Shown here: positions 28,484 to 36,630 of the stretch, piece by piece
How the letters are laid out: every line of letters starts with the position of its first letter
Position numbering within the stretch: position 1 is the first letter of the stretch
NCBI RefSeq assembly: GCF_021403115.1
Contig: NZ_JAJSSH010000016.1
Location: forward strand, 1-64,000
Reading direction: 5' to 3'
Origin: Sphingobium sufflavum
GTDB lineage: Bacteria; Pseudomonadota; Alphaproteobacteria; Sphingomonadales; Sphingomonadaceae
DNA length: 64,000 bases
The notes under the pieces: generated by a model
Seen by the model: only the letters and a program-made list of their open reading frames with translations
The model's database searches: none
Told to the model about the DNA's origin: nothing
Position numbers and translations under genes: made by a program

Positions 28484-29661
28484 GATTTTTTCCTTAATTG
28501 ATGAAGTGAGACGAACTACGGCGCCCTAGGGAATTTTTCTTTATTTAACGGGTTTTTAACATGATTGATTGCCACGGGCAAATGCAAAAATGCTTAAATG
28601 GAAACTTTGGAGTTAACTGTCTGTCTTCACCAAGTCCTCCGCCAAGCTTTTGAAATTGCACGGGGTTAATGGCCGTTGAGGAGGAGAGATAATGCTGATG
28701 TTTTGCTGCGACAACGGTTTTAACCCTCTCTCCCTGCTCTTCGCGCTAGTCGCTCGAAAATGCCTAGGGATAAGGCGGAATGCGGCAAAAGGTTCCATTG
28801 GGGCGATGGATGAAGTCGTACAGAGGGCGGAAAACTGTCCCGTTCCGGGTCAAGTCTCTGAAAAATGAACATTTTTAAGTCATAAATTGGGATTTTATAG
28901 TTAAGATCCATATTTTCAAATATTGAACCGTTAATCTATGTAAAATTCCATAAAGTCATGAATAGTTTTTCAAATGGAATTTTTTATGGTTGCAAAACAG
29001 GTGGATGGATATTTTTAGTTCGTCGTTGTTTTTGCCCGGACTGCCCCAATTTCGTGGACATGTCCTCAATCTCCAATGGTTGATTTTGGACTGTTTTGAT
29101 CGCGATGATAGCGCGAGGGTGGCTGCGGCCCATCTGCATTTGGGAACGGCGGGTTCCTGCCGATCCGGTAGGAGGCTTTCCTGTCCACGCGCATGGAGCC
29201 GTGCGGTGGCTGGCGGAGGCAGGCAGGGGCGGAGGGGCGGTGCCCGCCTGTGGCGGCCGAGTCGTTTCCGCAATGGCGATGAGGTGAGACATGCCGGGTC
29301 GGGGTGAGGCGCGCGCCTGTGCCGCTATCCGTTGCGGTGACAACCGGACTTGTGGGGCACGACAGGGTCAGCGCGGGCGATGCGGCCCGGCCGACTTAAA
29401 GTGTTGCTTTTGAACTGTTCATACCCGTCGGACGCCGTCGGAGCATTGCGGCAATAGAAGAGGAGGGGGCTTTAGAGCCGCCTGCGCCCTGTACCGATAC
29501 GGTACAATATTGGTGACCTGCTGCGGCGCGGCGACTTTTCGCAATTGCAGAAATTCCGCTCCAATGGTAATTCTTAACCACTTCGCGATTCCTCCAGCCC
29601 CCGGTTTTGGAGGATTGTGCGGATGTCCCGTCATCATTGGTTGCGTTCGTAGGAAACCGTC
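28484..29661. other. Long A/T-rich gene-free region
   Basis: About 1.2 kb between two divergent genes. The segment 28500-29100 is visibly A/T-rich with runs of A and T, unlike almost everything else in the window. No frame here looks like a protein. It must hold the promoter of the small RTX gene (left) and of the PEP-CTERM-like gene (right; Shine-Dalgarno AGGAAA before 29662). A regulatory RNA or transferred DNA remnant cannot be excluded. Confidence 0.5.
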
Positions 29662-30357
29662 ATGCGTCAGTTCATGAAAATACTGTTGGCGTGCCTGTTT
29701 GGGACCGCTTTTGCGGCATCGGCGCAAGCAGCCGTGGTGATCCACGACTATAATGTCGGGCGGGTCATCACCGTCCAGTATCGCGGCTACATCGACAATG
29801 ATCATGGCGGCAAATATCTGACCCCGCTGATTACCGCCTTGCAGACCATCACTTTCACGGGTGTGTCCAACGGCGGCAAGACCTATAATTTCAGCGTTTC
29901 GACCAGCAACACGTCGAGCGTGTCTTCGCTGCTGCGCTCGTTCGCCTTCGATGTGGAAACCGCTAAGTTCAAGTCCGCGAGCGCGACCGGCAAGTTCAAG
30001 CAGGTCTATTATAACACCGCCTATCCGCTGAACAGCGGCACCCGCGACGTCTGCTTCACCGTGACGAGCGCGTCCTGCACCACGCATGACGGCGGCCTGG
30101 CCAAGGGGACGACGGCGACCAGCACGTTCAGCCTGACCTTCAAGGTCGCGCCGGTGAAGGTGGCGCTGGATGACTTTGTGGCAAAGTTGCACACGCTCAA
30201 TCCGCGCATCGACGGCGAGACCTATTCGATCGCCTATGGCACGGCGAGCACCGCGACGCCGGAAACCGCAACTTGGGTGATGATGCTGCTGGGCTTTGGC
30301 GCCGTGGGCGGCGCGATGCGTCGGCGGCGCGAACTGTCCCCGTTGCAGATTGCCTGA
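29662..30357 (+). CDS. Exported protein with PEP-CTERM-like sorting tail (231 aa)
   Basis: A probable exosortase substrate. Residues 1-23 form a Sec signal peptide (MKILLACLFGTAFAASAQA core). The body is beta-rich and low in charge and contains one cysteine pair (DVCFTVTSASC). The C-terminus has the tripartite sorting tail: motif PETATW, a hydrophobic segment VMMLLGFGAVGGA, then MRRRR. Sphingomonad substrates usually read PEPxxWAMM; here the third residue is threonine instead of proline. Exosortase V at 42.7-43.6 kb is the likely processing enzyme. AGGAAA precedes ATG 29662, and a terminator follows the stop. The role of the body is unknown. Confidence 0.85.
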   Translation: MRQFMKILLACLFGTAFAASAQAAVVIHDYNVGRVITVQYRGYIDNDHGGKYLTPLITALQTITFTGVSNGGKTYNFSVSTSNTSSVSSLLRSFAFDVETAKFKSASATGKFKQVYYNTAYPLNSGTRDVCFTVTSASCTTHDGGLAKGTTATSTFSLTFKVAPVKVALDDFVAKLHTLNPRIDGETYSIAYGTASTATPETATWVMMLLGFGAVGGAMRRRRELSPLQIA

Positions 30358-30411
30358 CGCGGGCTGGCCCTGATCGGGATCGGTTGGGGCTTCCATCATC
30401 GTGACGCACAG

Positions 30412-30446
30412 GAGCGCGGGGCTGGCACCGGCGCTCTTTTCTTTTT
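30412..30446 (+). terminator. Terminator after the first PEP-CTERM-like gene
   Basis: GAGCGC (30412-30417) and GCGCTC (30431-30436) form a stem followed by TTTTCTTTTT. It lies 55 bp after the stop codon. Confidence 0.7.
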
Positions 30447-30605
30447 GGCGGGATGCGGAGGCTGGTGGGTGACCCGACGCATCGGTGGCGAGTTGTGTGG
30501 ATGGGAGGCTTCGGCCCGCTCATGGCGTAGCGATTGAGCGTCGAATGGCTGGAACTTTGGCCGCAACCGTCATGAAGCATCGGCGTGAGCGGGAGGCCAG
30601 CGGTT

Positions 30606-30692
30606 TAGAGCGTGATGACGTTAGATTGACCCGCCTCGTCATTGCTTCGCTGCACTCGCCATGACGATTCACGGAAAAGCCATCACGCCCTA
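30606..30692 (-). repeat. Intergenic inverted-terminus repeat, copy B (short, inverted)
   Basis: It begins TAGAGCGTGATGACGTTAGA and ends GAAAAGCCATCACGCCCTA. Its left end matches the reverse complement of copy E's right end, and its right end matches the reverse complement of copy E's left end, so it is inserted the other way round. The centre GTCATTGCTTCGCTGCACTC matches the family core. It is about 87 bp, roughly half of copies A and C. Confidence 0.75.
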
Positions 30693-31169
30693 GAGTGTTT
30701 TCGATGCTGACTGTTGATGGTCAACGTCTCGGAAAATGCGGCATCACGGGATAGGGGCGTTCTCGCTTTGTGCGGAAGCGCGCAAGGTCGTGCGGATGTG
30801 TAGAGGACAGGACCAACTCAGGGCGGCGGTCGAGAGCAGCGCAGAGCCATCCTCGACCGGCTGCCAGCTATGCGCTTGAGGGATGATGCGACCATTGCCC
30901 CGGCTGTTGGGCGATCCGCTGGGCAGTGCGCGGTGCGTGGCTGGGTCTCGCATGGAGTGATGATCGGTCGACGCCCTGCATCGCGAGGGAGGTGACGCGC
31001 AGGACATGGGATACTCGTCAGGATGCGTGGGCGATCCGTTGTCCCTGTATGAGGGAAGTCATCGCAGCGCGGACCTGTCGGATGCCGACTGTCCGCAGCA
31101 TGGCGCATCCTGCGCAATCCATGGCTTTATCCAGCGCGTGCGGGACAGGCGGGCGGTTGTGGCCCCAGA

Positions 31170-31201
31170 GCATGGTCCGATCAATCTGGATCGGACCATG
31201 C
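31170..31201. repeat. Perfect 13-bp hairpin downstream of an acyltransferase gene
   Basis: GCATGGTCCGATC (31170-31182) and GATCGGACCATGC (31189-31201) enclose AATCTG. It sits 68 bp beyond the stop of the minus-strand acyltransferase gene and has no T-run, so it is a transcript-end hairpin or a repeat. Confidence 0.6.
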
Positions 31202-31268
31202 CCTATTCGTCTTGTGATGGGCCGCATTTTTCGAGGCAGCCGAGGCGCACTCTGCTGCGAAAATGCCT

Positions 31269-32357
31269 TTAATGGACGGCGACGGTCGCCGGCTGGCGCT
31301 TCATCCTGCGGATCAGGCCCATCGCGGGCTTTTCGATGAAATGCCAGGACAGGGCGGCCAGCGGCAGGGTGAGGGTCGCGTTGGCGAGGGCCAGCAGGCG
31401 GCTGTCCGCGATCAGGCCGCTCTGCACGAGCAGCATCATGACCGGGAAGGCATAGAGATACATGCCATAGCTATAGTCGGGCCACTTGCCCGACAGGCTG
31501 CGCTTTTGCGAGGTCAGGAAGGCGCAGCACAGCACCGCATAGCCGGTGAAGAGCGTGGCCGCATGGACGTTCACCTGCCAATGCGCCTCCGCCACCGTCG
31601 CCGCGAAGAGGAGGGCGCAGATCCACCAGTTGAGCACCAGCCGCTCCCGCACCAGATAGGCGGCGATACCGAGCGCGAACATGCTCCACAGCCGGTCGAA
31701 CATGGCGAGGTTGAAGGTGACGCCTTGCCCCAGATGGCTGGCGATCCAGTCCTGCACGCCGGGGATGCGCCACAGGATGGTGGTGGCGAGGGTGAGCGGC
31801 AGGATTAGCCGCCCCATCAGCGCGGGGCGCGTCAGGCCGAGCAGGGCGAGGACGCCCAGCACGATGTAGCAGCGCACCTCCCACGGGATGGTCCATAGCG
31901 AGCCGTTGACGTTGCACAGCGCGCCGTCGCACATCACCCCGGTCAGGCTGTATTTCGCCGTGAGCAACGACATGTTGCCGACGAGGAAGCGGAACGTCTC
32001 CCCCAGCCAATAGGCGGTGCCGGACGCCTGCGAGAAATAGGCCCCGATCACGGCGGTCAGCGTGACGCATGTCGCGAGCGCGGGCCAGATGCGCAGCAGG
32101 CGGCGCAGGGCATATTGGACGACCGAACTGCGGCGCGCGAGGCTGGCGTAGACCAGAAAACCGCTCATGAAGAAAAAGCCGTTCACGGCGAAGGCGGAAA
32201 CAGGCTGGGTGCCCAGCAGCCGGGAAAATTCATCCTGCCCACTGACATGATGCACCGCCCAATAGCTGTGCGTCCAGATCACGGCCGACGCCAGTATCAG
32301 GCGCGTGATGCCGATATTGTTGTTTTCCGCCTTAAGGTCCGAGTCGCGAAGAATCAT
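31269..32357 (-). CDS. Integral-membrane acyltransferase (acyltransferase-3/OafA type)
   Basis: A 362-aa protein with about ten hydrophobic helices. The family transfers acyl groups, mostly acetyl, to sugars of surface polysaccharides at the inner membrane. Typical parts are an N-terminal helix with HSYW (catalytic His position), FAVNGFFFMSGFLVY, RRLLRIWPAL, NGSLWTIPWEVRCY, and a C-terminal YSYGMYLYAFPVM and FIEKPA. These match the acyltransferase-3 pattern well. It is convergent with the PEP-CTERM-like gene and lies just downstream of the beta-helix paralogue on the same strand. EPS O-acetylation is the most likely job; the acyl group and sugar position are not visible. Confidence 0.88.
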   Translation of the reverse strand: MILRDSDLKAENNNIGITRLILASAVIWTHSYWAVHHVSGQDEFSRLLGTQPVSAFAVNGFFFMSGFLVYASLARRSSVVQYALRRLLRIWPALATCVTLTAVIGAYFSQASGTAYWLGETFRFLVGNMSLLTAKYSLTGVMCDGALCNVNGSLWTIPWEVRCYIVLGVLALLGLTRPALMGRLILPLTLATTILWRIPGVQDWIASHLGQGVTFNLAMFDRLWSMFALGIAAYLVRERLVLNWWICALLFAATVAEAHWQVNVHAATLFTGYAVLCCAFLTSQKRSLSGKWPDYSYGMYLYAFPVMMLLVQSGLIADSRLLALANATLTLPLAALSWHFIEKPAMGLIRRMKRQPATVAVH

Positions 32358-32427
32358 GGCATGATATACGCGCGCGGAGCGCGGCCTTTCTCATATCCGT
32401 TCAGGCCGGATGTCGATGGATGGTGCA

Positions 32428-33624
32428 TCATCGTTCGTTCTCGATCGATGCGGCTTCGGTGAGGATGCGGGCCTGTATGCCATTGTCGGCCACGCGGCGG
32501 CCCGGCTTGCGGTCCAGCCATTGCGCGAGGCGCTGCCCCAGATGCCGGGTGCCATCCTGCGAGACGCGATTGTCCGTCATGGTGAGGGCGGTGTTGCCCT
32601 GCATCGTAAACTGCGACGTGCGGTTGCCCTGCACGACGGCATCCGATGCGTTCTGGAGCCGTATCCACGACTTCCACGGCGCCATGGCGATCACGTCATT
32701 GTCCGTCACTCGCGCCTTGTTGACGCCGATGATCGTGATGCCGTGATAGACGCCGCCGATGACCATATTGCCGCTGACTTCCAGATTTTCGAAGGGCAGG
32801 ACATTATGGGTGTCGCGGATGAAGATGCCCTGGATCGGGCCGCCCTTGCCGCGGGAGATGAGGTTGTCGCGGATCACTATGTTGCGGCCCGGTTCCTTCT
32901 GGTTGGTCGACCAGAGCTGGATGCCATCGGCATGATCCGCCTTTGCCGGGGAAAAGTCGGTGATCGTGTTGCCCGCGATCAGCAGGTCGGAAAGGCCGCC
33001 GCCGCGCACGCCATCCGTCCGCATCTGGGCGATCTGGTTGTTGGTGACTTCCACCTTATTATTGTCCAGCAGGCTGATCGCGTGCTGGAGGTTCCGGAAG
33101 CGCGACCCGGTGACGGTGAATTCATCGGTCAGGCGGACGAACAGGCCGAGGATCTTGCTATCCTCCAGCGGGCCGTCCGGGCCGGTGATGCTGATGTCCG
33201 ACAGGGTGATGCGGCGCGACTTCGCGACATAGAAGATGGAGGGCGAGGCCGTGGGCGGCGCCGTGACCGCAAAGGCGAGGTTGCGGAAATGCAGCCCCTC
33301 CGACTGAAGGACGTTCATGCCGGAGAGGCGGGCCGGGCGAGCTGCGTCGGCGGACTCGATGATGACGGTGCCGGACTTGATGATGTTCTTGAGCGCGATG
33401 TCGGGGTAGGTGCCCGCCATCAGGCGAATGACCGAACCGTCACCGGCGGTGGTCAGCGCCTGAACCAGTTGCTGCCCCGACGATACCGTCACGTCGACCT
33501 TGCGCCCCGGACCGATGCCGGCGGCCGATCCCGCCTGCCCCAGATAGTGCATCGCGGGCACGGCCAGCGCCGCCAGAGCGAAGAGCGGCAGGGCGATCAT
33601 CCCCAATTTGGTCGACGGCTTCAT
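32428..33624 (-). CDS. Sec-exported beta-helix protein, paralogue of the RTX-tailed one
   Basis: 398 aa from ATG 33624, with AAGG 8 nt upstream; an ATG at 33630 is also in frame. Residues 5-25 (LGMIALPLFALAALAVPAM) are a signal peptide or anchor. The rest is a right-handed beta-helix with clear counterparts in the T1SS-exported protein at 25.8 kb: MRTDGVRGGG against LRTDGVRGGG, DHADGIQLWSTN against DHPDAIQLWTTN, GIFIRDTHNVLPFENLEVSGNM against a near match there, and KSWIR. The RTX and secretion module are absent, so this copy probably stays in the periplasm or on the membrane. A polysaccharide lyase or epimerase role on the EPS is inferred. Its neighbours are a Wzx-like flippase and an acyltransferase. 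Confidence 0.82.
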   Translation of the reverse strand: MKPSTKLGMIALPLFALAALAVPAMHYLGQAGSAAGIGPGRKVDVTVSSGQQLVQALTTAGDGSVIRLMAGTYPDIALKNIIKSGTVIIESADAARPARLSGMNVLQSEGLHFRNLAFAVTAPPTASPSIFYVAKSRRITLSDISITGPDGPLEDSKILGLFVRLTDEFTVTGSRFRNLQHAISLLDNNKVEVTNNQIAQMRTDGVRGGGLSDLLIAGNTITDFSPAKADHADGIQLWSTNQKEPGRNIVIRDNLISRGKGGPIQGIFIRDTHNVLPFENLEVSGNMVIGGVYHGITIIGVNKARVTDNDVIAMAPWKSWIRLQNASDAVVQGNRTSQFTMQGNTALTMTDNRVSQDGTRHLGQRLAQWLDRKPGRRVADNGIQARILTEAASIENER

Positions 33625-33678
33625 GACCATGTCCTTCAATCTAAAGGTGGACCCCCACATATCGCGCCGGGAAATAGC

Positions 33679-35061
33679 TTAGTCTTCCTGAACGGGCCGT
33701 GGCCTGACCTTCCCGGTCATTACGTTGATGCCCAGCAGTTTCCAAACAGAATACATGCTGAAGGCATTTCGCGAAACCAGCACCAGCGTCACCGAAAGCG
33801 AAATTCCCGCCAGACCGAAATAATAGCCAGCAACAGGCGCGGCGACCAATATGGCCAGCGTGCCGATCACCGTCTGGGCGAGCTGGATGCGTTCATGGCC
33901 GGTCATGGCCATGACGAGGCCGGACGGGCCGAACATGGCATAGGCTGCCTGCCCGAAAATCGCGATCTGGAGGACGATTTCCGCAGGGGCGAAATCCTCC
34001 CGCACATGGATCAGGATGGGCTGGGCGAAATAGGACAGGACCAGCGCGATCGGCAGGACGATGATGATGGACAGCCGCGTCGCGGTGCGCGCGATGCGGC
34101 CGATGGCGTGCAAGTCCTTGCGGGCATAGGCGGCGCTGATCTGGGGTGAGAAGAGGCTGAACATCGCCATGCTGACGATGCTGAGCGCGTTGCCGATCTG
34201 GAGCGCCACGCGGTAGCGCCCGGCCTCCTCGATCCCGAACAGGGCCGATGCGGTGGCCAGCGCATACCAGTCCGCGATGTTCAGGAAGATGGCCACGCCC
34301 CACAACGGCACCGCGACCCGGAATATCGCCTTGATCGGCGGCGAATCGGGATGGCGGCCGGGCTTTGCCAGAAACCAGCAGGCCGCGAGGGCGAGCAGGC
34401 CGATGATGACCCCGCTGATGGCGGTCGCGATCAGCACCTGCGACGCATTGGTAAAGTCCGAGAACTGGATCTGGACGAGGACGACGGCGGGGATGAGCAG
34501 CACTTCCACCGCCTGCCCCCAGGAATAGGCCTTTTGCGAGCGGAGCAGCGCCCCCGCGATCCGGGTCAGCACGCGCGACAGCATGATGGCGATCAGCGCG
34601 GCGAGGGCGCCCTGCGGCGCTTCCCCCTGGAACAGCACGGCCACGCCATGATTCTGCGCGAAAATGGCGATCATGATGACCAGCGCTACCAGCGCGGAGG
34701 AATAGAGGGTGATTTCGAGGATCAGCGCGCGCTGCAATGCAACACCGTGCGACAGCGCGGCGGAGCACAGGCGCACGATCGCGAGGTCCAGCCCGCCGAC
34801 CGCCAGAACCGACAGGAACAGGGCCGACTGGGTGATGACCGAATATTGGCCGATGGCGGTCGCGCCCATCTTGTGGCCCAGCGCCAGCGTGATGGCGAAA
34901 CCGGCGACAAGCGAGAGGCCGCGAATCCCGATGGAGACCAGCGGCTGGATCTTTTCCCTCAGCTTTATCGTGCCTCGATATTTTTGAACCAGCTGTAGCA
35001 AAAGGTCGTCCTTCTCTGTGTCGACGATGCTATGAAATCGGAGAATTCGGCCATATAGCAT
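33679..35061 (-). CDS. Wzx-type polysaccharide flippase (GelS/SpsS-like)
   Basis: 460 aa with about twelve hydrophobic segments starting near residue 40 (GIRGLSLVAGFAITLALG). The G-x-x-x-x-G-QYSVITQSALFL segment and the repeated amphipathic helices match the MATE/polysaccharide-synthase (RfbX/Wzx) family. It would flip the undecaprenyl-linked repeat unit to the periplasmic face for the Wzy-like polymerase at 54.5 kb. No good Shine-Dalgarno precedes ATG 35061, so the exact start is uncertain. It shares an 81-bp divergent gap with the XrtV-accessory-like gene and precedes the beta-helix and acyltransferase genes on the same strand, probably as one operon. Confidence 0.85.
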   Translation of the reverse strand: MLYGRILRFHSIVDTEKDDLLLQLVQKYRGTIKLREKIQPLVSIGIRGLSLVAGFAITLALGHKMGATAIGQYSVITQSALFLSVLAVGGLDLAIVRLCSAALSHGVALQRALILEITLYSSALVALVIMIAIFAQNHGVAVLFQGEAPQGALAALIAIMLSRVLTRIAGALLRSQKAYSWGQAVEVLLIPAVVLVQIQFSDFTNASQVLIATAISGVIIGLLALAACWFLAKPGRHPDSPPIKAIFRVAVPLWGVAIFLNIADWYALATASALFGIEEAGRYRVALQIGNALSIVSMAMFSLFSPQISAAYARKDLHAIGRIARTATRLSIIIVLPIALVLSYFAQPILIHVREDFAPAEIVLQIAIFGQAAYAMFGPSGLVMAMTGHERIQLAQTVIGTLAILVAAPVAGYYFGLAGISLSVTLVLVSRNAFSMYSVWKLLGINVMTGKVRPRPVQED

Positions 35062-35142
35062 CGTTGATAATTGGCAACATGGTCGCCCGATGGCAAAATG
35101 GGCGTGCTATGTCAGGCCGACGGTTGGGGCAAAAGAATCGAT

Positions 35143-35382
35143 ATGGAAACTATCTTTGACTGGGTGTCGGTGCTTGCCTTTTCAGGGCTGATCGTCCTGT
35201 TTTTAAACCGTTCCGCCATGGATAACCCGCCGGACAGGCTGTTCCACTATCTGCCCCCCGCGGTCGGTTTCGCCGTGGTGAACTATTTGGGGAACGATGG
35301 GCATGAGGTAGCGGCATGGCTTATCTTCGTGTCTATTCTTGTCTATATCTGGCTTATTCTTAAGCCTTTTAAAAAAAGTTAG
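35143..35382 (+). CDS. Small membrane protein, XrtV sorting-system accessory type (79 aa)
   Basis: ATG 35143 (METIFDWVSVLAFSGLIVLFL) is preferred over upstream in-frame starts because the protein then begins directly at its first membrane helix. Two hydrophobic helices (about 8-22 and 52-72) flank a short loop with NRSAMDNPPDRLFHYLPPA and VNYLGND. From memory this pattern matches a small protein family annotated near exosortase V genes in sphingomonads. Exosortase V is 7.5 kb away here. It sits 12 bp or less before the following acyltransferase start, so they are co-transcribed. Its molecular role is unknown. Confidence 0.7.
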   Translation: METIFDWVSVLAFSGLIVLFLNRSAMDNPPDRLFHYLPPAVGFAVVNYLGNDGHEVAAWLIFVSILVYIWLILKPFKKS

Positions 35383-35388
35383 GGGCGC

Positions 35389-36567
35389 GTGGCAGTGAAC
35401 GCTGAAGGGGGCATCGCGGCGCAGGTCGGCCCCATCGGGGCTGGCCCGGCCAGTTTCGGTGCGGCCGGTGCAGGTCAGGCCGGTGCAGGTCAGGCCGGGC
35501 AGGGTGCAGCGCGGCAAAGTGGTTCTTCGAGAATCATCTCCCTCGAAATCGGTCGGGGACTGGCGGCTCTGGCCGTGGTCGTGTTTCACGCCAATTCCAG
35601 CGCCAGGCATTATGGCGGCCCCAGTTTCGAATGGCTGTCCGTTCTGGAGCATGGCGTCGATTTCTTCTTCGTTCTGTCCGGCTTCATCATCTACACCGCC
35701 TGTATTGCCGATTTTGGGCATGCCGACCGCATCTGGCTCTATGCCAAGAAGCGGTTCGTCCGCCTGTTTCCCGTGCTGTGGCTGGTGGTGCTGGGCTATG
35801 CGGCGATCCGGTCGCAGGGGGCGGGGGCGCCCGACCCCAATCAACTGCTGCGATCCCTGCTGCCCTATCCCTCGCTGGAGCCGACCCTGCCGCTGGTGGT
35901 GTGGACGCTGCGCCATGAACTCATCTTCTACGCAGCCTTTCCGCTGGTCATCGCCTGGCCGCGTCTGGGCGGGATCGTCATGGCGGGCTGGGCGCTGGCC
36001 TGTCTGGGACAACTGGTCGCCAGCGTCGCGGGACAGCCGGTCACGGGCGTCGCGTCGCTGTTCCTGTCCAGCTTCACGCTCGATTTCATGATGGGTATGC
36101 TGGCGGCCCGCTATTGCCATCGCGATACGTCGGGGCCGCAGAAGTTCCCGTTGCTGCTGGGCTGCGGGGTGCTGGCCATCGCGCTGATAACCACCCATGT
36201 CTTCGATCTCGACCGGTTGCAGTTCAGCGATTATGTCACGCCGGTCGCGACGGTGTGGACCCTGATCCTGGGGATGGCCTTCACGCTGGTCGTCTATGGG
36301 CTGGTCAAGGCAAGGGTCAGCAATCACGGGGAGGGGCGGGCGCTGCGTTTCCTGACCCTGCTGGGTTCCGCATCCTATGCCCTCTATCTGGTGCATACCC
36401 CGGCCAACGCCATCCTCCAGCGGATCGCCGTCCATCTGCCCGCCCCCGTGCTGGCGGTGGGAGGGGGGCATCTGTTCCTGATCCTGGGCGGGACGGCGGC
36501 GGGGATCGCGCTGCACCTCTGGCTGGAATTGCCGCTAACACGCTGGCTGCGCAAACATCTGCTGTAA
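35389..36567 (+). CDS. Integral-membrane acyltransferase (acyltransferase-3/OafA type), second copy
   Basis: 392 aa from GTG 35389; GTG 35395 has better spacing from the AGGGGC at 35381, which overlaps the previous stop. The first 45 or so residues are a low-complexity G/A/Q segment coded by a 15-bp tandem duplication, so a later start is conceivable. The core begins at IISLEIGRGLAALAVVVFHANSSA, with the His of the acyltransferase-3 signature. It continues with GVDFFFVLSGFIIY, KRFVRLFPVLW, WTLRHELIFYAAFPLV and SYALYLVHTPAN. About ten helices are visible. It probably O-acylates the EPS repeat unit and is co-oriented with the XrtV-accessory-like gene and the ATPase gene. Confidence 0.88.
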   Translation: MAVNAEGGIAAQVGPIGAGPASFGAAGAGQAGAGQAGQGAARQSGSSRIISLEIGRGLAALAVVVFHANSSARHYGGPSFEWLSVLEHGVDFFFVLSGFIIYTACIADFGHADRIWLYAKKRFVRLFPVLWLVVLGYAAIRSQGAGAPDPNQLLRSLLPYPSLEPTLPLVVWTLRHELIFYAAFPLVIAWPRLGGIVMAGWALACLGQLVASVAGQPVTGVASLFLSSFTLDFMMGMLAARYCHRDTSGPQKFPLLLGCGVLAIALITTHVFDLDRLQFSDYVTPVATVWTLILGMAFTLVVYGLVKARVSNHGEGRALRFLTLLGSASYALYLVHTPANAILQRIAVHLPAPVLAVGGGHLFLILGGTAAGIALHLWLELPLTRWLRKHLL

Positions 36568-36630
36568 CGCCGTGCCGAATAGTCGCCCGCAAAGCTTCGG
36601 ATACTTCTGTCGGCGGCAAGTTTTTGAGAA

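Larger units (their letters stand above)
30358..31268. other. Gene-free stretch with repeat copy B and a long hairpin
   Basis: About 910 bp separate convergent genes. No supported frame is seen. It contains a terminator (30412-30446), repeat copy B (30606-30692) and a 13-bp hairpin (31170-31201). The rest shows nothing recognisable. Confidence 0.5.

Noticed and set aside
32410..34149. 579-codon plus-strand frame over the beta-helix paralogue and flippase genes
   Set aside because: It spans two well-supported minus-strand genes, and its translation is rich in H, R, D and Q without any domain.
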